From assembly GCF_002234675.1 (NCBI RefSeq), contig NC_019859.2, positions 28,391,973-28,455,972 of the forward strand: a stretch of DNA of 64,000 bases, given 5' to 3'. A program made the translations under genes and the position numbers. This stretch comes from Oryzias latipes (lineage: Eukaryota; Chordata; Actinopteri; Beloniformes; Adrianichthyidae). This document shows positions 35,201 through 46,010 of the stretch, piece after piece (within the stretch, counting starts at the first letter, position 1; every line of letters starts with the position of its first letter). Below the pieces are notes generated by a model. That model did no database searches and had not been told where the DNA came from. It was given only the letters and a program-made list of their open reading frames with translations.

Positions 35201-36789
35201 TGATTCCCAAATGACAGGCACACTTTCATCAGAAAATAGGAGTCCAGTCCAGGGCTCCTTCTTCTTGGCCCAGTTGAGGTGATGCCTCCTTTGGTCCAGG
35301 CTCAGAAGTGACTTGACCGGAGGAACCTGATAGCCCATCTATTGTTCTTCCACCTTGTTCCACTCTTTTTGGAAGTCTGTAGGTTCTTGAATCTTATCTT
35401 TTTGATAATCTACTGAAGCGCATGGTCACTTTGATTCCTGCCAAATTTTGCCCCTCCATTAGTTTCCGTTGATCTGCTTGGACATACTGTAGAGTCCTGT
35501 AAACAGCCAGCCTCCTTAGCTAGGAATCTTGATAGTCTTGTGGCTTGTTGTCAATTCTGAAGTCTTCCCTGTAGGTTTTTTTCAATCGTCCTGTCCAGCA
35601 GCTGAAGGCCTCTTGTGTTGGACAGATTTTACTGTTACACTACAAAGTTATGAATCTTCTGACACACAAGGTGTGTATTTGTATAAACCCCTCTTGTATT
35701 TGAGGCTAACTTTTATTTATATTAATGTTGTTTGTATACATTTTCTTGTTGGACCAAACGGAAGGGCCTGTACACAGACACATTCAAATAATACAAACAT
35801 ACGTGTTGGCTCCAAACTTCTTCACACAACACACCAACAGGTCATCTACACAATACAACGACAGCTCACACACACATGCATACAAACAAAAACGATTTTC
35901 TCCTTAAGATTGTATTTGTATATTTCTCATGAGATGGTTTCTATCATCTTATGTAAAGTATAAAAAGAAAACAATTCAGTCTGGAGGCTGACACCAGGTA
36001 TTGAAAGAATGTATCTAATTTCAACCTGTGTTGATTATTTCCATGTTGTTTAAGTCAAGAAGTGAAAGATAAAAACACTTGTCAGAATTTAGATTAAGTC
36101 TTTTGTTTTTTAACTTTTAGCTTCCGTGCTGGAGGGATGCAGATATTCTGCCATTTTAGGGTTTTACTTACCCGATGATTCCCAGCACACCAAAGATGAG
36201 CCAGGTTTGCATCCCCACTTTGTGCTCGGTCTTCGTCACTACAGTGTTCTGGCAATGGGGGCACCGCATCTGTCCAGGGCAATCAGTGGGATGCGGCTGA
36301 ACCACCACCATATGGTTCACTAAGGGCACAGGACAGACATTTGTGACATCCACCCTCAACCAAAATCAAATGGTCTTTTGAAAGGAGCAGTAGCTCACCG
36401 GTTTGTACCACCTGATGCTGCGGCTGCTGTTGAGGCTGCTGCTGAAACTGAGGCTGCTGCTGAAACTGCGGCTGAAACTGAGGCTGCTGCTGAAGTTGAG
36501 GATTCATCTGCATCTGCGGCTGCTGGTATGGTGCAGTTTGAACTGATGAAAGAGAGGTAACCTCAGAGATGGAGCGGTGAAGGTGCAGGTGAGGGTGCTC
36601 AAATTACATCCCTGTACTCTTACCTTGGGGAGGAGCTGTCTGGTATGATGCCGATTGGGGTGGTGGGTACATCTGTTGTGAAACTGGATAAGAGGGCGGT
36701 TGTGGTTGGCTGGTTGACGTGCTCTGCTCCAAAGGTGGGCCAGGGTAGGGTGGCGCTGGGATATCAGTAGGGGGCCCCTGCTTTTCCAT
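32269..36789 (-). CDS. LITAF-domain protein, copy A, 187 aa
   Basis: LITAF/CDIP1-family proteins are zinc-binding monotopic proteins of the late endosome/lysosome membrane. Coding exons are 36789-36624, 36542-36399, 36319-36172 and 32374-32269, all with GT-AG junctions that keep one frame. The N-terminus is Pro-rich with a PPSY motif (possible WW-domain ligand). Residues about 56-103 are a Gln/Pro tract. The LITAF domain has CxxC at 123-126 (RCPHCQ), the membrane-inserting [20 protein letters not shown] segment near 143-162, and the second CxxC at 174-177 (SCPSCN). The tail [10 protein letters not shown] looks closer to CDIP1 than to LITAF, so I give no symbol. The ATG follows an acceptor (TTCACCAG) by 11 nt, so the first exon is non-coding. 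The 3.8-kb last intron holds several transposons. Confidence 0.9.
32401..33243. mobile_element. hAT relic specific to copy A
   Basis: The right end GTTTGAGACCCCTG (33230-33243) is the complement of a hAT-type start CAGGGGTCTCAAAC, preceded by GGGGCCGCAAA motifs typical of such ends. No matching left end was found. Copy B lacks this stretch: similarity stops at about 32400. Confidence 0.4.
33492..34337. mobile_element. hAT MITE (second copy) interrupted by a solo LTR
   Basis: Same family as 3872-4293: starts CAGGGGTGTCAAACTC, ends GAGTTTGACACACGTG. Flanking 8-mers ACTCAATG (33484-33491) and ACTCAACG (34338-34345) agree at 7 of 8. Removing the LTR at 33685-34093 and one GTTTG leaves an interior colinear with the uninterrupted copy. 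Confidence 0.85.
33685..34093 (+). mobile_element. Solo LTR of a gypsy-like retrotransposon
   Basis: The 409-bp unit begins TGTCATGG and ends CCGTGACA (TG...CA rule), with a perfect 5-bp target duplication GTTTG (33680-33684 and 34094-34098). It contains TATATAAG (TATA-like, about 33863) and AATAAA (about 34010). No internal retrotransposon sequence is left, so it arose by LTR-LTR recombination. The plus orientation is inferred from TATA and AATAAA. Confidence 0.9.
34870..35075 (+). repeat. LINE 3' tail ending in (ATT)n
   Basis: It contains CACTGGTGTGTGAATGTG, GGGGCCGTAGGCGTGTACTG and AATCCAATCCATTATTATTA, a widespread fish LINE/SINE tail. The copy B counterpart has an extra inverted arm (57135-57212). 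Confidence 0.6.
35085..35560 (-). pseudogene. Tc1/mariner-like transposase relic
   Basis: Minus-strand translation gives [14 protein letters not shown], a KLFKIHWEF block and [12 protein letters not shown], resembling the first and second DDE blocks of Tc1-like transposases (FSDES and MIWGAMS). A stop lies between. Also present in copy B (57345-57790). Confidence 0.45.
35570..35995 (-). repeat. 5'-truncated retroposon, minus orientation
   Basis: Its 3' end, CAACACAAGAGGCCTTCAGC followed by TGGACAGGAC, and the body TTGGAGCCAACACGTATG match the retroposon family at 28305-29015 and 48060-48690. Confidence 0.6.
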
Positions 36790-36839
36790 TTTATCAAGTT
36801 CTGGTGAAGAGGTAAACTCGAAAGATCTTCAGAAAACCT

Positions 36840-37424
36840 ACAGCTTTGAAGGTTGAAAAAAAATAGGTAAGACAGGACAAAAAAATCATAGATCGGGGTA
36901 AGAAGCAAGCATCAGACCTGGTTGTATTTTATAAACCCAAGAATTTAGAACTCCCTTTTGCGTGGGCAGGAAAGCAGGTTTGGTTGCATTTCTTTTTCAA
37001 GAGGAGACAAAACAGGGCAGAGGATGCTTTGGTTTCTCAGCAAACACTTTTATACCCCATGAATGGTGTTTTACAAATAAAGCACATGCCTCAATCTCAT
37101 CTACTATAATCCAGCAAAGGAGATGATTCCATAATCTGCTCATAGCTCCACCTCTTTATGGTTTTAGTTAAAAACGTGAAGATTGGTTTCTGTGGTTTTG
37201 GCTTTGAGGATTACCTTCTGAACTGAACAAACATTTCTAGCATCATGATGCGACTCCACACCTTAGCTAACTCAGTGGAAAATGCTTTGAAAAAAGTCAA
37301 ACAACCTACTTGAAGAACCTGCTTCAATTACAAAAATTAAATAGAAAAATGCTGACAATTCATCACAAGAACTGATACGTTTTTCTTGAAACCAAACCTT
37401 TAAAACAGAAAGAAATGTGATTAC
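36840..37424 (-). other. Intron between the 5' UTR exon and coding exon 1 of LITAF-like gene A
   Basis: Unique sequence shared with copy B apart from the LINE inserted there at 59325. At CCCCATGAATGG (about 37060) copy A keeps the uninterrupted target. Confidence 0.5.
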
Positions 37425-37620
37425 CTTCAAGAGATCTTGTCCAGCTGTGTGAGTCGGACTGGTGTCAATCCAATCAAACATCCACACAAGCTCTGGAGTC
37501 GGTGAGAAGGGTGCGGAGCTACACTGGATGTGCTGGTTTGACGACTTTAATTTCTGGTTTGCAGATGACGTTGCAGATATCATGATTACAGTACAACTCA
37601 ACAGCAGTTGTAATGCAATG
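37425..37620 (-). other. Non-coding first exon of LITAF-like gene A
   Basis: A donor CTTGAAG|GTAATC at 37425/37424 and a TATA box 20-30 bp beyond the estimated 5' end define this exon. It contains small ATG-initiated frames (one of 119 aa, 37272-37631, running through the donor) but none in phase with the coding exon. Copy B keeps the same exon at 61409-61610. Confidence 0.5.
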
Positions 37621-37642
37621 TGGCGCAACACTTTCCAAAATG

Positions 37643-37649
37643 CTTTATA
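37643..37649 (-). promoter_or_regulatory. TATA box of LITAF-like gene A
   Basis: TATAAAG in the context GGGGATTATAAAGC, 20-30 bp upstream of the inferred first exon; conserved at 61626-61632 in copy B. A LINE begins about 50 bp upstream. Confidence 0.5.
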
Positions 37650-37700
37650 ATCCCCTTAATGTTGTCTGTAAATTCATATTTTGAAAGCATTTTGTGATAT

Positions 37701-40178
37701 GGTTAGGAAATGCCTTCAACACATATTTTGTGACCTCGGCCATAAACTTGACACAGACATTGTCTCCTGTTACAATCCAGCCTGTTGTAATGCCTGCTTC
37801 AGTAATAGAACCAACGTTTTGTCTAAGTCCAGTATCACAAGAACAAATTGGAAAAATACTTGGTGGTTTCAAAAATTCTAAAGCCGAAGATGCATTTGGC
37901 CTGAGCACATTAATTATAAAAACTCACAAAGAGTCACTGGTATGTCCTATTACCACCATAATCAACAAATCAATAAACACAAGTACTTTTCCAGACCTCT
38001 GGAAAACACCAGTGATCACACCAATCCTTAAATCTGGAGATCCAACAGAAATAAGCAATTACAGACCAATAAGCATCTTGCCAGCCGTGTCAAAAGTGCT
38101 GGAAAAGTGTGTAGCAGAACAACTTGCAGGACATCTTAACTATAGTTCTTATAACCTCCATCAAATGCAATTTGGATTTAGAAAGCATCACTCTACGGCA
38201 GGGGTCACCAACCCTGTGCCCGCGGGCGCCAGTGCGCCCGCGAGCACCCCTTGTGGCGCCCGCAGGGAATGCACCCAAAAAAAATCTTTTTTTTTTTTTA
38301 TTGAAGCAAATATTCAACAAACAACCACGGCATGTCTGTCAATGACAACAATATCAATTCTGAGATTTTGAGAATAGGTTGAGGTGGTTGAGTAATCCAT
38401 TAATGTGAGGATTAATATTCCTGTCTGTTTTTATTTACATTTATGTTTAAAAAGTTAAAATTAAGTTAAAGTTTTAAAGGTTTAAAAGTTTAGGGGGGGG
38501 GGGGGGGGGCTAGGAGGTTTTTAGTGGCGCCCTTCATACCACTTGGTGCCCATGAAATAGCCCTCGGTCTCAAAAAGGTTGGTGAACCCTGTTCTACGGA
38601 AACAGCGGTCTGTTCTCGAAAACTTAAAACTAAAGAGTGACAGAGGAGGAGTTGTGGGAGCTGTGTTCCTTGACCTTAAGAAAGCTTTTGACACAATCAA
38701 CAGGGATATCTTAACCGAAAAATTACATCATTTTAATCTTTCACCAAGAACTCTACTCCGGCTGGAATCTTACCTGACATGCAGGAAACAACAGGTCAGA
38801 GTCAATAATACAACATCATCATGTGGAGAAAATCAACTAGGATTACCTCAAGGCTCATCATTATCCCCATTACTGTTCAGTCTTTACATCAATGACCTCC
38901 CTAGCTGCTGCCCGCCTAATGTGCAATGCCAGCTTTATGCAGATGATGCTGTCATCTATGTTCATGCTAGGGACAGATACCAAGCAGCGCAAGAGCTGAC
39001 ATCAGCCATGAACAAGGTCTCAGAATGGCTCCAAAAATCCCAGCTGATTCTCAATGTATCTAAAACCGTGTGCATGTATTTTTCCAAAAGCTCAACTAAC
39101 CAAGACACCCCTCCGGTATTGATAAATGGAACAGCTATACAATCAGTCTCTGAATATAAATATTTAGGAATAACAATTGACACACAATTAACATTCAAAT
39201 CACACATCAAAAAGGTTGTTAACTCAATTAAATTAAATTTATCAAATTTTAGACACATTAGAAACAACTTAACTCTGGAAGCTGCTCAGCTGTACTGTAA
39301 TGCAATGATTGTTTCACAAATGACTTACTGTATGACCAGCTGGGCATCAGCATGCAGAACCATTCTGAAACCTCTACAAACTGTTCACAAACAAGCTCTG
39401 AAAACTTTGGACAAAAAGCCTAAAAGTCACCATAACTGTAGAATACTTCAGAAACACAATCTACTGAGCTTCAATAATATGATTCAACATACAGATTGCA
39501 TATTGGTCTATAAAATCCTTCACGGTTTGGCTCCTCCCCCACTTCAGGACTTTGTCAAAAAAAGAGAAAACAGAAGCACCAGAGCAAGTTCAAGAGGCGA
39601 CTGCATCAAACCTTCCAGAAAAGCAGCTTTGGACAGACTGTTTTCTCCATTCGAGCTTCTCAAACCTGGAATACAATCCCAGAAAACATTCGAGAGCTCT
39701 CTCCACACTTCCATCTTTCTCAAAACAATTAAGATCTTGGCTGCTGGAAAACCAAACTTGCACTCATAGCTAATTTTAGGGACAATGCAAGAAAACTGTT
39801 TGCTAAAAAAGTAAAAATAAACCATTGGGGGGAGAAAAAAAGTGGTCACAGTTGTCATAGTATTGTTCTGATTTTGGCGATTTTATTGATGTATATTTAG
39901 GGCAACTATGCATTTGAAACAGTTTTAAATGTTATCCGAGTTATGTTAATTTTATGTCATTTATTTAATGCAATTTTACGCTATATATGTACATTTTTAC
40001 TTTGTTTTACTCATTTTATTTTTAGTCTCTAGGTGGCTGGCCATGGTCAGAACGGGACAGAGGATGGAAATTAGCCTAGGCTACAATCCTGCATATTTAC
40101 AGTGTCTCATTACTTTTAGAGTATTCTACACTGTTTGTTGTATGCATTGTCCCTTAAATAAATAAATACAAAATACAA
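37701..40178 (+). mobile_element. LINE (CR1/L2-like) inserted upstream of LITAF-like gene A
   Basis: The element is present in copy A only. Copy B is uninterrupted at about 61681. The frame runs 37694-38371 and 38579-39769: an N-terminal linker, NYRPISILPAVSKVLEK (RT block), FLDLKKAFDTIN, LGLPQGSSLSPLLFSLYIND, CQLYADDAV (catalytic YADD intact) and the C-terminal KYLGITIDTQLTFKSHI. It has no endonuclease, so it is 5' truncated, and ends in an AAATA-type tail. A hAT MITE splits it at 38199-38591. ATAT may be a short target duplication. Confidence 0.8.
38199..38591. mobile_element. hAT MITE inside the LINE reverse transcriptase
   Basis: The 393-bp element starts CAGGGGTCACCAACC and ends GGTTGGTGAACCCTG. 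Flanking 8-mers CTCTACGG (38191-38198) and TTCTACGG (38592-38599) mark the target duplication. The interior includes GCGCCCGCGGG-like GC-rich ends and a poly(G) run. It interrupts the LINE frame between the HHSTA and RSVLENL segments. Confidence 0.88.
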
Positions 40179-40419
40179 ATATTTGTTCATTTGGATCTGA
40201 GTTTTCTTTGTAAAGTGAGACATTGACAGAAGTCAGAACTCTGTCTCCAGCTGTCCCAAGAGTTCTAGACACTACATCTCCTTGTAACATCAGCGCACAC
40301 TTCCTGGATGCCACACAACTGACTTTCATGTATAATCACTTACAGCATCCTTAAACACTGTACTGAGTCTCACTCAGTGTGAAGTATTGTTTGTGCCACT
40401 CTGCCTTCATTACCTAGTG

Positions 40420-40625
40420 TTATACCTGAACCTGATCTTCTGTTTCCTACCTTGTTTGCCTCTGACTCTGTTTGCCCGCCCCAAATCTCGCCTGGATCCT
40501 GATCCTGTTACTTTTCTTATGCTCTCATGCTCATTATTGACTCCTGCCTGCCTGATCCTGACTTAGCTTTGTGGACTTTGAGCTGAGTAAATAAACCTCC
40601 TGCTTCTAGAACCAGCAGTCTGCCT
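40420..40625 (+). repeat. LTR-like or retroelement 3' fragment
   Basis: CTGCCTGCCTGATCCTGACT, AGTAAATAAACCTCCTGC and GCAGTCTGCCTGC resemble the R-U5 part of fish gypsy LTRs. No paired ends were seen. Shared with copy B at about 61900-62145. Confidence 0.35.
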
Positions 40626-40712
40626 GCTCTTATCACAGACATGGATTTATGTAAATTTGACTCTTGTTTGTTGGTAATTCAAAACAATATCAAACAACTT
40701 ACTTTACTGCAC

Positions 40713-40860
40713 CACACACACACACACACACACACACATACTTGGAGGGACATTCAGGCTTATAGCTTATAGCTGTGTCGGTGGGTGTGTGGTTGTGTGT
40801 GGGGTGGTGTCTGTGTGTGTGGGTGTGTGTGTGTGTGTGTGGAAGGAAGGGGGGGGGGGG
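40713..40860. repeat. (CA)n / (TG)n microsatellites and poly(G)
   Basis: A CA run is followed, 20 bp on, by a TG-rich run and an 11-12 G stretch. Copy B (62213-62243) has only the CA run, so the TG/poly(G) part and the sequence to about 40985 differ between copies. Confidence 0.9.
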
Positions 40861-41029
40861 TTTGAACACAGGCTGTCTATTCTGGTTCTTTGTTTACAGT
40901 CCAGGACAAAAAGCTGTTGAGAGTCTCCTTCAGTACTTGGTATTCCTCAGTGGCCCCGCCTTCAGAAGTTGTGCGTAATCATTCTCAATGGATGTGGAAT
41001 TTTTTAAATAGCTGTACTGTATAGAACAG

Positions 41030-41706
41030 CGGTCAGCAACGTTTATGACATGAAGTGGCAATTCGAAATTTTTTACCTAACAACTGTGCCATCACCAACT
41101 ATAATGTGAATTCTAACAGAAAAACAAAAACATTTCCAAAAATCTGAAATTTTATTTAATTCACAAACAGCAGGCTTTATATTCTAAGATTAACTCAGAA
41201 AAGTTCTTTCATAACAATATTGCACAAGGAAAATATGCCAAAGTTAAAATTGTAGTGCAACTGTGGGTTGTGCCCATTGTTGATCCGATCGGGTGAATGT
41301 AAACAGTTTATTACAATTGTGAGTCACTACTGCTCTGGCCTTTACGTCATAGCTAGACGGTGTGGCGCTCCAGAGAAGGCTTTGGAGCGTGAACAGGGCC
41401 AACCGACTGCTCCACGTTGGCAAACCATGTCTCTGGGCAGAGCAGCCGGACTTGTGGCTTTGTGTTTGCGGGCAGGGGAGGGTGCTTTGTTATGGTGTGC
41501 AGTCTGGAGGAGGCTTCAGACCGCAGTTGGTCCAGCTGCACTGTGTGAGCGAGTTGCCAGACTTAGGAGAGCCGTGTCTCCCAGGTAGAACTGTGTCCCC
41601 AAGCAGTGGAGCAGCTTTGGGACGGTGTGTGAGCTGGCAAAAATGAATGGAGAAATGCCGCTCCGCACAGTCCTGTGAAACCATGTAAACAGTCATGTGA
41701 ATATGT
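41030..41706 (+). repeat. Unassigned repeat with hAT-like start, shared by A and B
   Basis: The block begins CAGCGGTCAGCAACG and is nearly identical to 62309-62982. A similar start stands at 30011 and 52805. It includes a 106-aa open frame (41268-41588) and a 94-aa frame (41362-41646); both are kept in copy B, but with no recognisable domain and overlapping in different phases, so I do not call a gene. Confidence 0.35.
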
Positions 41707-43662
41707 GTCGCGCCTTCAGCGCAAGGTTCTGGGATACCAGCACGAGTTCCACCGTTAGGATGAACGCAAAATATCTCTGCATTCATGGACACAGCAGGTT
41801 TCTTCTGTCATAACTACCTCTCTGCAGAAATTTCTATTGTAGATTTTGTTCTTTTGTAGTTTGTAATTTGTAAATTGTGCCCTTCATTTTGAGAAATTAT
41901 TTTATTTTATTATATTATTCTGCGAGTTTTTTCTCTCTTGTATGTTTGCACTGAATAGTGAGCGGCTTTAATTTCCCTGCATGTGTGTGTGATGTGAATT
42001 GTACATGTGTACAGTGACAATAAAGGCATTCTATTCTAAAATATGTTGGTGTCAAAAAAAATCTTTAATATGTACCAGTGGTGACTACCACGAGAAAAAA
42101 AAGCTAAAAAATTCTAAAAGTCCCAAAAGCATAAAATGGCCAGGTAAAAGGAGCAAAATCGATCACAAAAAAACACGCTTATAAAAACACATTAAGAGTC
42201 CATCTTGGCAGTTCATGCATAGTAAAGAAAAAAAATAGCAAGTCCTTCAATTTAAAACAGTGGGTGAGCAGCAGTCCACGAAAGGGGTCCCGATTAATAC
42301 TTTTCTGCCTCAGCAGTGGGCCCCTTCCTGCACGCCACTGGAATGGGGAGAAGGAAACTCAGCTGCAGTTCAACAAGGCCAGACAATAGCCACAACACCA
42401 GATACGTTCCTTTAAACGCTTTAGAGGCGATTCATCACATCCATTCCAGGCCCATCACAACTGGCCTCTGGGGTTGGTCCTACTCCGCAGCCCCCCTCGC
42501 TCCGACCACACGCCTCTCTTCTCCAGTCGGCTCTCCTGCTGGTCCCTGGCCGCTCTCTGGTGGTGCTGCTCTTCTGCTGCGAGCCAGCGCTCGATCGTCT
42601 GACTGACTCGTAGGGCGACCCGTTCTGGCACCACTTCACCCCGAGCTGCTTCACCCGGTGAGCGTTCCTTCGGGGGTGGGGGGGGGGGACTCCTCCGCTG
42701 TCAGTCCGAAGCCTGCTCCTGCCGCAGCGATCCTCCCCTGTGTCGGTCCCGGTGTGGGTACCGGATGTTCTCGGGTTGCCGGATGTTCTCGGGGTCCTTC
42801 GGGGTCCTTCGACCAATGATGACGTCACACTATTTGATTGGCTGTAAGTTGCCACGACCAATGAGTTAACGTCGCTAAGTTTTTTTAAAAACTTTATTGA
42901 CAATTGCGGTATCATACATTAACAATGACATAAACGTTAACAACGAACAATAACGATGTAATCAATATTGCCTCGAAGATCAGTCACCATTGCCAAATAT
43001 AACATATTGACATAGAAAATAAAGAATAGAGGGGAAAAAAAGAAACAATGAACATAACACACAAATAAATAAAAACATAAGTAAAATAAAATAAAGGAAC
43101 ATAGAAAAAATCTAAGTAGTCTAATACTAGTTAAGTTAGGGGTACTCGTGAAGTTTTTATTTCTGAACAAAACTAAGCAATTTCAAGCCATTCTTCTTTT
43201 TCATATAATGAAGTGATTGAAAGCAAAAACAGAGCTCTTTATTAAATGTTATAAAAGTGGTTTGGTCTTCAAAACTTGACCTCACCAAGATGGCGGTGCT
43301 CTCCTCCCATGAGGAACTACGTGATGTCTCCTCTAGTGATATAACTCATTGGAAGGACCCTGAAGGACCCCGAGAACATGCGGCAACCCGAGAACATCCG
43401 GTACCTACACCGGCACCTACTCGTCTGGTGATGCTGCTCCTGTTCGTCCTTCTGCTGCTCCCCCTCGCGCCCCGCTCACTCAAACGTTCTCCTCTTTATA
43501 GACTCCTGTGTGCTTCAGGTGCGGCTCATTAGCAGGTGTCATGCATCACCAATCAGTCCATGCAAGAGTTCATGCAAAGAATCAAGGAATCCACTACAAA
43601 GTCATGCAACACAGAAACCCACATAAATATTCAATAAAAAAACATGTGATAAGCCACCCGAC
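41707..43662. mobile_element. 1,956-bp insertion present only in copy A
   Basis: ATATGT stands on both sides (41701-41706 and 43663-43668), while copy B has a single ATATGT at the matching point (about 62979-62984). The inserted sequence is composite. A LINE 3' end closing with TGACAATAAAGGCATTCTAT lies at 41707-42040. A minus-strand retro-3' end with AATAAAG and A-run is at about 42885-43250. An inverted pair of about 65 bp lies at 42746-42815 and 43355-43418. No continuous protein is seen. Start GTCGCGCC and end CACCCGAC share only GTCG as an inverted terminus. Confidence 0.5.
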
Positions 43663-44038
43663 ATATGTCTTTTGATTCATGTCTAGACACAATAAAGGCT
43701 GAAGTTATTCTCACATTTCTACGTGCAGCCAGGATGCGCTTTATGGCATTGCCCGCATGGATTTAGGTGCATCCGCGATAAAGTCTTTCTTGGCGCATGT
43801 ACACAGTTCGATTCGAATCCGATGCTTGATCCAATCAAAGATAATTTGCACACGTAACTGCAAACTTTATTTATATAGGTTTTCACTAAGCTCTCACTTT
43901 TTGCTCTGTTTTCTGCTGCAAAAGGTAGAATTTTAAAACTGACACTAAACGGCCTTACTGAAAAACAGTTGCGCTTTGACTGAATTTTTGTTTTGAGGAA
44001 AACAGCTTTGTAAGTTTGCCATTTTACTTTAATGCTGT
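43663..44038. other. Unassigned sequence shared by both copies
   Basis: It matches 62983-63355 closely. It contains a 130-aa minus frame (43719-44111) that is altered in copy B, and no recognisable domain. Confidence 0.4.
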
Positions 44039-44157
44039 GAGTAAGCCCTGGCTGCAGCCTGCAGAATTGGTCAACATTGTGGAATGCTGGAACGCAGAGG
44101 AATGTGAACATGCTCTGGAATGTTAACCCCGCCCACGCTGAGCCCGTGCATTTGATT

Positions 44158-44265
44158 CATCTTTGTCACAGCAGTTGTGATTGCAGGAAAGGGGAAGAAT
44201 CAGTGGAGCACATTTTGTGTCATTGTGAATTGTATGAGGAAGAAAGAGAACAGAGGGGAGGAAAA
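44158..44265 (+). pseudogene. LINE C-terminal zinc-knuckle fragment inside the TIR element
   Basis: The frame at 44077-44388 includes CDCRKGEESVEHILCHC and LYEEEREQR, the Cys-rich HxxxC motif near the C-terminus of many LINE polyproteins. It lacks everything else of a LINE. Confidence 0.5.
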
Positions 44266-44769
44266 TTTGAATGGTGCAATTTTTTTTATGTATCCCTCAA
44301 AAAAATGATTCAAGTCTCTCTTTCATGTAACACAATAAAATTCTGTTTGTTTTATTTAAAAATATTTATTTTAAAAGATTGTATCTAATTTTAATTGACC
44401 TAACACAAAATGTATTAATAGTTTCCCCTATAACTCCAGTAATCCAAAATAATTTAGTTCAAGTAAGGGGCATGCTGTTGAATGCTGTTTTCCTGTTTCT
44501 CTTTATGCTTTTTGCCGTCTCACGGCTACAATTTTTCACCTATTTTAACCATTGAACTTTTAAAATGTTCAACTCCTTCGTCTAATGTAATGCCTGGTAT
44601 GACTATTAGTCCTTCAAATCCTTCGACTTTTCAAAAGTGAAAACTTTAGTTCGTTTTTTCCACGTAAAAAACGAAACTGTGGCATGAAATCGTTTCAACT
44701 CGGCTTCTCCCAATAAGACGATACACGACGAGCCTCATTTATAGAAATAAGGAATCTATTTATTTATAC

Positions 44770-44832
44770 CGCCCAGTGGCTTAGTTAGCGGCTTAATTAT
44801 ACAGAGGTTCTGAGTTCGAATCTGGCTTAAGA
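44770..44832 (+). other. tRNA-like sequence (SINE head or tRNA pseudogene)
   Basis: A-box-like TGGCTTAGTTAGCGGC is followed about 35 bp later by a B-box GTTCGAATC in proper order. An acceptor stem is not convincing, so I think it is a SINE head rather than a working tRNA gene. Confidence 0.35.
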
Positions 44833-45423
44833 CTTCTGTTGCGTGATCTTTTTCCTTTGCCTTTCTTGATAAAACTGAGTTCGACTAACTCGATTATATT
44901 TCGTTACATGGAAGAATTTTCTTTGAGGTGGGGTTACTCATATTTATTGGATGGAAATCCTGCCCACAATTAAATTGAGTTCATCCAATGTGTTATTTTT
45001 TTGAGTCTGTGAGGCCAGACTGAATTTATTAACTCCCTAATACATTCACATGGAAACTTGTAAAAGGCATAAGAAGACAGGAATCACTGGATAAATTTTT
45101 TATTTAGCGCAATGAAAAACATTAAAAAGGGGATCATGAATACAAAGAATGCATTAGGAAAATACTAAACTTTAACAAAACAGACAAAACTAAACTGTTA
45201 TTCCTGCCCTTAGACCCCCCCCCCCCCCTTCACGGTATGGAAAAACTCCTTAAAAACCGGTAGGTGGCAATATAGCACATGGAAACTTGTAAAACCAATG
45301 AAGAAGACAGACTCAATGTGGGCGGGGTTAACATTCCACAGCGTGTACACATTCCTCAGCGTTCCAGCATTCCACTATGTTGTGCAGTTCTGCAGGCTGC
45401 AGCCAGGGGTAGTTGAATGCTGT

Positions 45424-46010
45424 TGAAGAAAACTGGTCTGAAGCAAGCTACATCCCAGCTGTAGACCATGTGCAAGCATGACTATACTCAGATGGAGGTC
45501 ACTTCCAACATGAAAAGGAAACTACCACCAACTACCACAAAATCTACTGGACCACCTTTGATGGTGAAGGCGAGACAGGAGTCTAAATCCAGGTCAGAAG
45601 AGGTTACTTTGGCTGAAACTGAAAGTCAGCTGCGTGAAAACTCTATAATGGTGGCAAACATTTCCTGGTTGGTTAAGATAATGGGGCTGAGAAAAAGACT
45701 GCAATGACAGAAAGAGAGATACCACAGATAGTGAAAGAGAACCAAGAACTGAGGGAAAAAGCTGCCTAACTGGAAAGACATAAATGAAGCTGGAACTTGA
45801 AAATCCATGGTCTGAAAGAAAAAGATGACAAGAACAGCCGAGAAGGTCATCCGGAAGTTCGTTATGAGGTGCCATAGAGATGCTTTCTGGAAAATCACTG
45901 AGAACTGTCAGACCTGCAAAGGACTTCAGTAAAGCAGACCGGGAAGCTCGAGTGGTCGTGTGTACTTCAGGGGAAATGTGGGATAGATCAACAGGACTAG
46001 GGTCACTGTA
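45424..46010 (+). pseudogene. L1-type ORF1 relic, copy A
   Basis: The 79-aa frame from 45468 and later frames give a Lys/Glu-rich coiled-coil-like ORF1 pattern (LAETESQLRENS, LVKIMGLRKRLQ) and a worn NLRIHGLKE-like block, as in L1 ORF1. Frameshifts and stops are frequent. The same relic is at 63356-63876. Confidence 0.5.

Larger units (their letters stand above)
44039..45415. mobile_element. 1.4-kb TIR element with perfect 8-bp target duplication, copy A only
   Basis: AATGCTGT flanks both sides (44031-44038 and 45416-45423) and occurs once in copy B (63348-63355). The ends are inverted for about 100 bp: GCCCTGGCTGCAGCCTGCAG at the left and its near-complement at the right, followed by TGGAATGCTGGAACGC. 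The extreme ends (GAGTAAG and CAACTAC when reversed) match poorly. Eight-base duplications suit hAT or another 8-bp superfamily. The interior holds a LINE zinc-knuckle fragment and a tRNA-like sequence. Confidence 0.75.

Noticed and set aside
40713-40860. CRISPR-like or satellite array
   Set aside because: Simple CA/TG dinucleotide runs; the organism is a vertebrate.
41268-41646. 106-aa and 94-aa frames conserved between copies A and B
   Set aside because: Conservation is explained by the recent duplication. The frames overlap in different phases and begin in a repeat-like segment.
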